Of a stretch of 12,640 nucleotides of DNA, positions 1 to 6,541 are shown one piece after another. Each line of letters begins with the position of its first letter. Position 1 is the first letter of the stretch. The position numbers and the translations under genes are program-made. Source of the stretch: VAZQ01 sp050725815 (GTDB lineage Bacteria > Pseudomonadota > Alphaproteobacteria > Rhizobiales > Xanthobacteraceae); contig JBOHIG010000134.1 of the NCBI GenBank assembly GCA_050725815.1, positions 1-12,640 of the forward strand, written 5' to 3'. The notes beneath the pieces were generated by a model, which saw only the letters and a program-made list of their open reading frames with translations, was not told where the DNA came from and ran no database searches.

Positions 1-12
1 AACCTATACTTG

Positions 13-88
13 CTAGTGGTCCTTTGATTCTAACATTCGCAATATCGCCTGCCCAAACGGGATGCGAATGTTAGAATCGGACCACTAG
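13..88. repeat. Large imperfect inverted repeat upstream of lldD
   Basis: The arms lie at 13-41 and 63-88. They match over 26 bases apart from a 3-base TTT insertion at 23-25 in the left arm, and enclose a 21-base loop. The arm ends are CTAGTGGTCC / GGACCACTAG and the inner parts are GATTCTAACATTCGCA / TGCGAATGTTAGAATC. The right arm ends 32 bases before the lldD start codon. No T-run follows either arm, so a simple intrinsic terminator is unlikely. It could be two copies of an operator in opposite orientation, an mRNA leader hairpin, or a dispersed palindromic element. TGGTC/GACCA resembles half-sites of GntR/FadR-type regulators such as LldR, but the spacing is far wider than their normal operator. 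The structure is seen directly; the role is inference. Confidence 0.8.
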
Positions 89-120
89 GCGCGCGTAGTC
101 CCGCCTTCTTTGATCACGCA

Positions 121-1269
121 ATGGCCGTCATCACCAACATCGAGGACTTGCATCAGATCGCGCGCCGGCGGCTGCCGCGCGCGCTGTACGACTACGCCGC
201 GCGCGGCTCCTACGACGAGGTGACGCTGCGCGCCAACCGCGCCGATTTCGATGCCATTAGGCTGCGCCAGCGCGTGCTGGTGGACGTCTCGAAGATTTCG
301 GTCGCAACCTCGCTGCTCGGTGAGGACGTGTCGATGCCGGTCGCGATCGCGCCGACCGGCATGGCGGGCCTGTTCGCGCGCGACGGCGAGGTGCAGGGCG
401 CGCGCGCCGCCGAAGCCGCCGGAACGCGGCTGTGCCTTTCCACCATGTCGATCTGCACCATCGAGGACGTGCGCGCGGCGACCTCGCAGCCGTTCTGGTA
501 CCAACTCTATATGTTCAAGGATCGCGGCTTCTGCCGCGAGATGGTGGAGCGCGCCAAGGCGGCGAACTGCTCCGCGCTGTTCGTCACGGTCGACCTGCCG
601 ATGCGCGGGCAGCGGCACATGGACCTCAAGAACGGCCTGACCGTGCCGCCGCGCCTGACCGTGCGCAACGCGCTCGACCTGGCGATGCGTCCCGGCTGGA
701 TCATGGACGTGTTGCGGTCGCGGCGGCGCTCGTTCGGCAATGTCGATCTCTATCTCCAGGGTCAAGGCCAAGCCCGCACCGGCGCGGTGCTGTCCGGAAG
801 CTGGGCCAACGAGAACTACGACCGCACGCTGAACTGGCGCGACATCGACTGGGTGCGCGGCCTCTGGCCCGGCAAACTGGCGCTCAAGGGCATTCTCGAC
901 GTGGAGGACGCCAAGCTCGCCGTCGCCGCAGGCGCCGACGGGATCGTCGTGTCGAACCACGGGGGACGCCAGCTCGACGGCGCGTCGTCCTCGATTGCGG
1001 CGCTGCCGCCGATCGCCGATGCGGTCGGCGACCGCACCGAGGTGCTGTTCGACAGCGGCGTGCGCTCCGGGCAGGACGTGCTCAAGGCGCTGGCGTCGGG
1101 CGCGCGCGGCTGTCTGATCGGACGCGCTTTCCTGTATGGACTCGCGGCCGGCGGCGAAGCCGGCGTCCGACGGGCACTCGACCTCATCCGCGCCGAGCTC
1201 GAAGTCGCGATGGCGCTCACCGGCACGCGCGATGTGCGCGCCGTGTCGCGGGACGTGATTGCCAACTGA
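121..1269 (+). CDS. lldD: FMN-dependent L-lactate / alpha-hydroxy-acid dehydrogenase (LldD-like)
   Basis: The 382-residue protein matches the FMN-dependent alpha-hydroxy-acid dehydrogenase family along its whole length. These are TIM-barrel flavoenzymes that oxidise L-2-hydroxy acids, typically L-lactate to pyruvate, and in LldD pass electrons to the membrane quinone pool. Visible marks are the N-terminal LYDYAARGSYDE segment, FWYQLYMFKDRG, the flavin-contacting Lys256 in ALKGIL, and the signature SNHGGRQLDG with catalytic His280 and substrate-binding Arg283. The end TLTG-like segment (ALTGTRDVRAV) is also family-typical. Length and the early motifs resemble E. coli LldD, which favours lactate, but the exact 2-hydroxy acid cannot be read from sequence. 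The ATG at 121 gives the expected N-terminus although no good Shine-Dalgarno precedes it. The gene converges on the secreted-protein gene, 42 bases away. Confidence 0.88.
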   Translation: MAVITNIEDLHQIARRRLPRALYDYAARGSYDEVTLRANRADFDAIRLRQRVLVDVSKISVATSLLGEDVSMPVAIAPTGMAGLFARDGEVQGARAAEAAGTRLCLSTMSICTIEDVRAATSQPFWYQLYMFKDRGFCREMVERAKAANCSALFVTVDLPMRGQRHMDLKNGLTVPPRLTVRNALDLAMRPGWIMDVLRSRRRSFGNVDLYLQGQGQARTGAVLSGSWANENYDRTLNWRDIDWVRGLWPGKLALKGILDVEDAKLAVAAGADGIVVSNHGGRQLDGASSSIAALPPIADAVGDRTEVLFDSGVRSGQDVLKALASGARGCLIGRAFLYGLAAGGEAGVRRALDLIRAELEVAMALTGTRDVRAVSRDVIAN

Positions 1270-1311
1270 CGGGATCCCCGCCAGCGCAACGACATGGCGT
1301 GGCCGGCGCCG

Positions 1312-1725
1312 CTATCGGCAAAGCCTGAACTTCAGGGCTTCGGGGCCAAATGTGTCCTGAGCGACAACGTCGAGAGAGCCATCCGGATTCCTGGTGACCG
1401 CCACATCTTCCAGGTCGGCCGAGGCGACACCCAGCTCTTCGCAGGCGGCCTTGACGGTCCATTTGGCGCTTCCGGCGCGCGTCGCGCTGCGAAACCGGCA
1501 ATGGGTTTCGCGCGGGCTCGTGATCCCTTCTCGTGTCAGGACTTCTGACCTGATCTGCTTGGCAAGGGCTCGGGAAAGCGGCCGACCCTTTGCCACGTGC
1601 CGGCAATCGCCGGAGGTCACTGCAAATTTGCCGGCGACAAAGGTCCAGTCGTCGGCCGGCTGCGCCGGCGAGACCAGCATGCCCGCCGCCACGATCGTCA
1701 ACGCGAAGGCATGAAATCTGCGCAT
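1312..1725 (-). CDS. Hypothetical secreted protein with four cysteines
   Basis: I do not recognise this family. The start at 1725 is chosen over an in-frame ATG at 1749 because a strong Shine-Dalgarno (GGGAGG, about 1732-1737) lies 6-7 bases upstream, and because it begins a clean signal peptide: MRR, then a hydrophobic core (FALTIVAAGMLV), then a likely cleavage near PAQPA-DDW. The product has 137 residues, about 113 after cleavage. The mature part is basic, with four cysteines (in GDCRH, THCRF, AACEE and the C-terminal RLCR), so two disulfide bonds in the periplasm or outside the cell are plausible. It ends with a TAG stop facing the lldD stop. No catalytic motif or lipobox is visible. The signal peptide and Shine-Dalgarno make it a probable real gene; the function is unknown. 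Confidence 0.75.
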   Translation of the reverse strand: MRRFHAFALTIVAAGMLVSPAQPADDWTFVAGKFAVTSGDCRHVAKGRPLSRALAKQIRSEVLTREGITSPRETHCRFRSATRAGSAKWTVKAACEELGVASADLEDVAVTRNPDGSLDVVAQDTFGPEALKFRLCR

Positions 1726-1819
1726 GCAAACCTCCCTCGGGCTGGACACTGCCCGGATATCGGCATTTTAAGGTGGCAGCCTGCCTGTTTTGGTTTTTGG
1801 TGACAAGGTCGCGCGCCGG

Positions 1820-1850
1820 CGATTCGCAATGAGCGCCCGCTCCCGAATCG
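1820..1850 (-). other. Stem-loop downstream of uppP, possible terminator without U-tract
   Basis: CGATTCG (1820-1826) pairs with CGAATCG (1844-1850), and inside it GAGCG (1831-1835) pairs with CGCTC (1838-1842). This makes a 12-bp stem with a 4/1 internal loop and a 2-base tip. It begins 48 bases past the uppP stop in the direction of uppP transcription. No T-run follows on that strand, so it would be an atypical terminator or an mRNA 3'-end protector. Confidence 0.45.
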
Positions 1851-1897
1851 TCGAATGGTCCGCCGCCTCAACTGCATGAGACATGCGGATCAGGCGT

Positions 1898-2710
1898 TCA
1901 ATAGCCCAGGGCCAGCGCAATCAGCCCTAGCGTTCCGACAATGACCCGCCACCACGCAAACAGCGCGAAGCCGTGGCGCTGCACATAATCGAGGAACGTC
2001 TTCACCACGATCCAGGCCGAGACGAACGACACCGCAAACCCCACCGCCACGATGATCGAATTGTCGAAGTCCATCTGCGCGCGGCTCTTGTAGAGGTCCC
2101 AGACGAACGCGCCGAACATGGTCGGCATCGCCAACCAGAACGAGAATTCGGCGGAGGAGCGCTTGTCGGCCCCCAGCAACATGCCCGAGACAATGGTTGT
2201 GCCGGAGCGCGAGACGCCGGGAACCATCGACACGCACTGCGCGGCGCCGATGATCAGATACATCGGCAGTGTGTAGGTCGTGGCGTCGGTGTAGGTGGGG
2301 CGAAGGTCGAGCTGGTCGACCCAGAGCAGGATCGCGCCGCCGACGATCAAGGTGAAGCAAATGATCCAGACGTTGAACAGCACGGTCTTGATGAAATCAT
2401 GCGCGAGCGCGCCGACGATCGCCGCCGGCAGGAACGCGATCAGCACACCGATGACGAACCGGCGTGCGGCAGGATCGGTGAACATCCCGGTCGCGAGCCG
2501 CCACAGCCGCGCGAAATAGATCGACAGCAGCGCCAGGATCGCGCCGAACTGGATCAGCACCGCGAAGGTATCCCAGAATTCCTTGCGGCCCGCGTCCACG
2601 CCGAGCAGCCGGTTGGCGAGCAGCAGATGGCCGGTCGATGATACCGGCACGAATTCGGTCAAGCCCTCGACCACGCCGAGGATGAACGCCTTGAAAAGGT
2701 CGAATGTCAT
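1898..2710 (-). CDS. uppP: Undecaprenyl-diphosphatase UppP (BacA)
   Basis: UppP removes one phosphate from undecaprenyl diphosphate to regenerate the lipid carrier for peptidoglycan and other envelope glycans. It is an integral inner-membrane enzyme acting on the periplasmic side, and extra copies give bacitracin resistance. The 270-residue protein carries both family signatures: the N-terminal EGLTEFVPVSSTGHL (Glu15, Glu19, Ser25 and His28 among the conserved positions) and PGVSRSGTT around residues 164-172 with the essential Arg168. Several hydrophobic membrane segments alternate through the protein (near 45-65, 85-105, 110-130, 150-165 and the C-terminal third). The length is normal for the family. 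The ATG at 2710 begins the canonical N-terminus, and a GGAG lies a few bases upstream. It is divergent from the GST gene, with 228 bases between the starts. Confidence 0.96.
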   Translation of the reverse strand: MTFDLFKAFILGVVEGLTEFVPVSSTGHLLLANRLLGVDAGRKEFWDTFAVLIQFGAILALLSIYFARLWRLATGMFTDPAARRFVIGVLIAFLPAAIVGALAHDFIKTVLFNVWIICFTLIVGGAILLWVDQLDLRPTYTDATTYTLPMYLIIGAAQCVSMVPGVSRSGTTIVSGMLLGADKRSSAEFSFWLAMPTMFGAFVWDLYKSRAQMDFDNSIIVAVGFAVSFVSAWIVVKTFLDYVQRHGFALFAWWRVIVGTLGLIALALGY

Positions 2711-2809
2711 CGGAAGGCTCCGCGGGAAGTCCGGCGCCGGGAGGCTGCGCGCGCCGGACGGCGCGGTGGCGTCGAGGAATCAGCGCCTCTTGTTCCGCAA
2801 CATTAACCC

Positions 2810-2850
2810 GGGAGCAACGGCTAAGGCACAAGATTGCACAGGTTGCTCCC
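2810..2850. repeat. 9-bp perfect inverted repeat in the uppP / GST divergent region
   Basis: GGGAGCAAC (2810-2818) and GTTGCTCCC (2842-2850) are perfect reverse complements separated by 23 bases. A second, overlapping hairpin is possible: CCCTGC (2848-2853) with GCAGGG (2864-2869). They lie between the two divergent start codons, where a shared operator or an mRNA leader structure would sit. No clear promoter of the -35/-10 type was identified here for either gene. Confidence 0.5.
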
Positions 2851-2938
2851 TGCCCGGTCTATCGCAGGGTTCCCGGCAATGCCATCATTGCTGCCGCCGT
2901 TTTGGGGACGCGGAACTTCACAAACATCATCGAACCGG

Positions 2939-3631
2939 ATGCCCACACTCTTTCATCATTGCTTCTGTCCGCATTCGCGCTTCGTGCGCCTCGCGATGAA
3001 CGAGTACCGGCTCGACGTGCGCCTGATCGAGGAACGCACCTGGGAGCGGCGTCGCGATTTCCTCATTCTCAATCCGGCCGGCACGACCCCCGTTCTGGTC
3101 GACGAGGGCCACCCGCCCGTTCCGGGCGCGTCGATCGTCGCGGAATATCTCGACGAGGTTTACGGCCCGGACCTGGCCGAGCGCCGCCTGTTGCCCAGCG
3201 AAGCCGGACCGCGGGTCGAGGTGCGCCGGTTGATGAGCTGGTTCAACGACAAGTTCTTCACCGAGGTTTCTGGCCCGCTGACGGTCGAGCGGTTCTACAA
3301 GCGCCATATGCCGGTCGAGACGGGCGGCGGCTCGCCGGATACCGAAGTCATCCGGGCGGCCCGCCATAACATCCGCTATCATCTTTCCTATATTGGCTGG
3401 CTGGTGCGGGCGCGCGACTGGCTCGCGGGTACGCAACTGACCTATGCCGATCTGGCCGCGGCCGCGCATCTGTCGGCGGCCGATTACCTGGGCGATGTGC
3501 CGTGGAACGAAGACGACGCAGCGAAGAACTGGTACGCGCGGCTGAAATCGCGGCCCTCGTTCCGTCCGCTGCTGACCGAAACCATGGCCGGGATCCCGCC
3601 GTCCAAGACCTACGCCGATCTCGACTTCTGA
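2939..3631 (+). CDS. Glutathione S-transferase family protein
   Basis: The 230-residue protein has the two-domain GST layout. Residues 1-75 form a thioredoxin-like domain with an early CPHS motif (Cys10, Ser13), the cis-proline segment NPAGTTPVL (Pro51) that holds the glutathione backbone, and PGASIVAEYLDE in place of the usual E-S-x-x-I-x-x-Y-L. The remainder is an all-helical domain containing LTYADLAAAAHL, the usual GST N-capping/hydrophobic staple region. Such enzymes conjugate or reduce substrates with glutathione in the cytoplasm; the substrate cannot be inferred. The start at 2939 (MPTLFHHCFCPHS) is preferred over an ATG at 2834 because the extra 35 residues are not GST-like. Its stop overlaps the likely start of queG, so the two are probably co-transcribed. 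Confidence 0.88.
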   Translation: MPTLFHHCFCPHSRFVRLAMNEYRLDVRLIEERTWERRRDFLILNPAGTTPVLVDEGHPPVPGASIVAEYLDEVYGPDLAERRLLPSEAGPRVEVRRLMSWFNDKFFTEVSGPLTVERFYKRHMPVETGGGSPDTEVIRAARHNIRYHLSYIGWLVRARDWLAGTQLTYADLAAAAHLSAADYLGDVPWNEDDAAKNWYARLKSRPSFRPLLTETMAGIPPSKTYADLDF

Positions 3632-4758
3632 ACGATGGCGCTGCGCTGAAGACCGCGCTGGTCGAGGCCGCCTTTGCGCAGGGCTTCGACGCCGTCGGCG
3701 TGACTCGCCCCGATTCCATTCCGCAGGCGCTCGAACGGCTCCAGCGCTTCCTCGCCGACGGCGCGCACGGCGACATGGACTGGATGGAAACGACCGCGGC
3801 GCGGCGTGGCGATCCGCGGGCGCTGTGGCCGGACGTGCGCTCCGTTATCATGCTCGGCGTGAATTACGGGCCGGACCACGACCCGCTTGCCATCCTCGGG
3901 CAGCGCGACCGCGGCGCGATCTCCGTCTATGCCCAGGGCTCCGACTATCACGACGTCATCAAGGCGCGGTTGAAGTCGCTAGCGCGCTGGCTGACGACGC
4001 AGGCCGGCGGCGACGTGAGGGTGTTCGTCGATACGGCGGCCGTGATGGAGAAGCCGCTCGCCGAGCAGGCCGGCCTCGGCTGGCAGGGCAAGCACACCAA
4101 TCTGGTGTCGCGCCAATACGGATCGTGGCTGTTCCTCGGCGCGATCTTCACCACGCTCGATCTGCCGCCGGACGAACCCGAGTCCGACCATTGCGGGACG
4201 TGCCGCGCCTGCCTCGACGTGTGCCCGACCGCGGCGTTTCCCGCGCCTCACCGGCTCGATGCGCGCCGTTGCATCTCCTACCTGACGATCGAGCATAAGG
4301 GACCGATCCCGCGCGACTTGCGGCCGCTGATGGGCAACCGCATCTACGGCTGCGACGACTGCCTCGCCGTGTGCCCATGGAACAAATACGCCCAGGCCGG
4401 GCGCGAAGCCAAACTGACCGCGCGTGAGGCATTGCGCACGCCCAGGCTCGCCGCGCTTGCGCGCCTCGACGACCCGGCATTCCGGGCGCTGTTCGCGAAA
4501 TCGCCCGTCAAGCGCACCGGCCGCGACCGCTTCGTGCGCAATGTGCTGATCGCCATCGGCAACTCCGGCGATATCGCGCTCGCAGTCGAAGCGGAGCGAT
4601 TGCTGGACGACGCATCACCTTTGGTGCGCGGCGCGGCGGTATGGGCGCTCGGCCGCCTCGATCCGGCGCGCCTTGCGGTGCGTGGCCCGGACATGCGCGA
4701 GGACGATCCCGCCGTTCGCGACGAATGGACGGCTGCGCTCGAAACCGCCGTAGCCTGA
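3628..4758 (+). CDS. queG: Epoxyqueuosine reductase QueG
   Basis: QueG uses a cobalamin cofactor and two 4Fe-4S clusters to reduce epoxyqueuosine to queuosine at the wobble base (position 34) of GUN-anticodon tRNAs. Seen: VFVDTAAVMEKPLAEQAGLGWQGKHTN (family catalytic and cobalamin region), then CGTCRACLDVCP (Cys189, 192, 195, 199), CISYLTIEHKG (Cys215) and CDDCLAVCPWN (Cys242, 245, 249), which supply the cluster ligands. A C-terminal HEAT-like helical part follows (DASPLVRGAAVWALGRLD). The start is problematic. The frame is open from an ATG at 3502, but that would overlap the GST gene by 130 bases with an unrelated Arg-rich extension, and no ATG, GTG or TTG occurs in frame near the expected start. 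A CTG at 3628 overlaps the GST stop (CTGA) and gives 376 residues, the usual family size, so it is listed here. The end and the identity are secure; the start is not. Confidence 0.9.
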   Translation: MNDGAALKTALVEAAFAQGFDAVGVTRPDSIPQALERLQRFLADGAHGDMDWMETTAARRGDPRALWPDVRSVIMLGVNYGPDHDPLAILGQRDRGAISVYAQGSDYHDVIKARLKSLARWLTTQAGGDVRVFVDTAAVMEKPLAEQAGLGWQGKHTNLVSRQYGSWLFLGAIFTTLDLPPDEPESDHCGTCRACLDVCPTAAFPAPHRLDARRCISYLTIEHKGPIPRDLRPLMGNRIYGCDDCLAVCPWNKYAQAGREAKLTAREALRTPRLAALARLDDPAFRALFAKSPVKRTGRDRFVRNVLIAIGNSGDIALAVEAERLLDDASPLVRGAAVWALGRLDPARLAVRGPDMREDDPAVRDEWTAALETAVA

Positions 4759-5639
4759 TGTCCACGCTGCTTTGCCTCGGCCTCGGCTACTGCGCGCGAT
4801 ACTACGTTGCCGAATTCGGCGCGCGCTTCGAACGGCTGGTCGGGACGTCGCGCGCGCCCAAGCCCGCCGGGGCGGTCGAGATGCTGGCTTTCGACGGCTC
4901 TGCGCCTTCCGACGCGCTACGAGCCGCCGTCGCGACGGCGACGCATCTTCTGATTTCCGCCGGGCCAGGCGAGGCCGGCGACCCGATCCTTGCGTCGCTG
5001 GCAAACGCTATCGGGTCGGCGCCGAAGCTCGAAGCGATCGTCTATCTCTCCTCGCTCGGCGTCTATGGCGACCACGGCGGCGCGTGGGTCGACGAAACCG
5101 CCGCAACCATTCCCGCGCATGAACGCGGCGGCGCTCGGCTCCGCGCCGAGCAGGCGTGGCAGGCGCTCGGGAAGAAGCGCAACACGCCGGCCGCAGTGCT
5201 CCGCCTCGCCGGAATCTACGGCCCGGGGCAAAACGCCTTCACGCGGCTCATGGCCGGTCGCGCGCATCGCGTCGCAAAGCCGGGACACGTGTTCAACCGC
5301 ATTCACGTGTCCGACATCGCACAGGCGATCGATGCGGCCTTAACGCGAAAGGCCGACGGCATCTTCAACGTGACCGACGACGAGCCTGCGGCCTATTCCG
5401 ATCAGGTGGTGCTGGCGGCGAGGCTGCTCGGCGTCGAGCCGCCAAAGGAGTTGTCGATGGAGGACGCGCGCCAGACGCTCACGGCGTTTGCGCTGAGCTT
5501 CTATTCCGGCTGCGTGCGCGTGAGGAACGACAAGCTCAAGCGCGGGCTTGGCGTGCAACTGCGCTACCCGACCTATCGCGAAGGCTTGCGAGCGTTGTTT
5601 GACGAGGGCTACGAAGCCCGCGATCCCCTCTCGCGCTGA
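4758..5639 (+). CDS. Atypical SDR / NAD(P)-dependent epimerase-like protein (YeeZ-like)
   Basis: The 293-residue protein has a Rossmann fold of the extended SDR type. The N-terminal dinucleotide loop is GLGYCA (Gly8, Gly10, Ala13), the middle strand carries LSSLGVYGD (Ser98/Ser99, Tyr103), and RLAGIYGPGQNAF and NRIHVSDIAQAI are typical of sugar-nucleotide epimerases and dehydratases. The classic catalytic YxxxK is absent where expected: the segment after the serines reads ERGGARLRAEQAW (about 122-134). This puts it with atypical SDRs such as E. coli YeeZ, whose function is not well defined. The ATG at 4758 overlaps the queG stop as TGATG, so translation is probably coupled to queG. A longer reading from 4641 is rejected because its added residues are the shadow of queG. 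A redox or isomerase role is possible, as is a purely NAD(P)-binding one. Confidence 0.82.
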   Translation: MSTLLCLGLGYCARYYVAEFGARFERLVGTSRAPKPAGAVEMLAFDGSAPSDALRAAVATATHLLISAGPGEAGDPILASLANAIGSAPKLEAIVYLSSLGVYGDHGGAWVDETAATIPAHERGGARLRAEQAWQALGKKRNTPAAVLRLAGIYGPGQNAFTRLMAGRAHRVAKPGHVFNRIHVSDIAQAIDAALTRKADGIFNVTDDEPAAYSDQVVLAARLLGVEPPKELSMEDARQTLTAFALSFYSGCVRVRNDKLKRGLGVQLRYPTYREGLRALFDEGYEARDPLSR

Positions 5640-5645
5640 TGCGCC

Positions 5646-6422
5646 TCAGAATTCGGCCACCGCCGCCAGCAGCCGCTCGATGTCCTCCGGGCGCGACAGC
5701 CGGTGGTCGCCATCCTTGATTAGCGTCAGCACCACGTCGTCCCGGGCGAAGCGCGAGGTCAGCTCCACCGCATGTCCCCACGGCACGTCCGGGTCCTGCA
5801 CACCTTGCAGGATGCGCACCGGGCATCCGGTCTCGATCATGGCGCCGAGCAGGAGATGATTGCGCCCATCCTCGATCAGCCCGCGCGTAATCGGATAGGG
5901 CTCTTCGCCGTAGGCCGAGGGCCGCATCCAGAAGCCCTGCTCCTCGATCGCGCGCCGGACATTCGCCGGGAAGCGCTTCCACATCAGTTCCTCGGTAAAA
6001 TCCACCGCCGGCGCAATCAGGATCAAGCCGGCGACTTCGGCCGCCGGCACGCCGGTGCGCCGCGCCAGCGCACGCAGCATCAGCAGCGCCAGCCACCCTC
6101 CCATGGACGAGCCGATCACCACCTGCGGCCCGCGGCGGCAGGCGTCGAACACCGCCAGGCTGTCCTCCAGCCAGCGGCCGATCGTCCCGTCGGCGAACGC
6201 GCCTTCCGACTCCCCGTGGCCGGAATAGTCGAAGCGCACCATCGCGCGGCCGTTCCGGGCGGCCCAGTCGTCCAGGGCTTGCGCCTTGGTTCCCGTCATG
6301 TCGGAGTTGAAGCCGCCGAGCCAGAACAGCCCAGGCGCGGCGCCGGCACGCGCGCGGATCGCAATTTTTCGGGTCGCCGCACCGGTTCCAACCTGCAACG
6401 ATTTCAGGCAACAATCCCCCAT
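5646..6422 (-). CDS. Alpha/beta hydrolase (ABHD10-like serine esterase/thioesterase)
   Basis: The 258-residue protein is a compact alpha/beta hydrolase with a complete triad: nucleophile Ser106 in GSSMGGW (residues 104-110), acid most likely Asp212 in QDPDVPW, and His240 in DGDHRLS. FWLGGFNSDMTGTKA near residues 33-47 carries the oxyanion-side loop, and RFDYSGHGESEG around 63-74 is typical of this subgroup, which includes mitochondrial ABHD10 (an acyl-protein thioesterase and acyl-glucuronide esterase). It has no signal peptide, so it is probably cytoplasmic. It should hydrolyse an ester or thioester; the substrate is unknown. The gene converges on the SDR gene with 6 bases between stops and diverges from the first glycosyltransferase gene. 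The Shine-Dalgarno is weak (GGGG about 7 bases upstream). Confidence 0.87.
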   Translation of the reverse strand: MGDCCLKSLQVGTGAATRKIAIRARAGAAPGLFWLGGFNSDMTGTKAQALDDWAARNGRAMVRFDYSGHGESEGAFADGTIGRWLEDSLAVFDACRRGPQVVIGSSMGGWLALLMLRALARRTGVPAAEVAGLILIAPAVDFTEELMWKRFPANVRRAIEEQGFWMRPSAYGEEPYPITRGLIEDGRNHLLLGAMIETGCPVRILQGVQDPDVPWGHAVELTSRFARDDVVLTLIKDGDHRLSRPEDIERLLAAVAEF

Positions 6423-6541
6423 CGGAGCCCCTTTTGCTCACCGATCTCTTTTAAGGACAGGCTCGTGTTACGCCGGATACCGCCCTGGAATGCAAGCGCG
6501 TCGGCGCCCACGCCGCCGCACACCACCGATGGACCGTCCGC

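Noticed and set aside
85..960. 291-residue open frame on the minus strand opposite lldD
   Set aside because: Arg/His/Ala-rich shadow; lldD is complete with catalytic signature on the plus strand.
2834..2938. 35-residue N-terminal extension of the GST protein
   Set aside because: Not GST-like; the thioredoxin fold starts at MPTLFHHCFC (2939).
4641..4757. 39-residue N-terminal extension of the SDR protein
   Set aside because: Arg-rich translation of the queG 3' end out of frame; the Rossmann fold begins right at the ATG at 4758.
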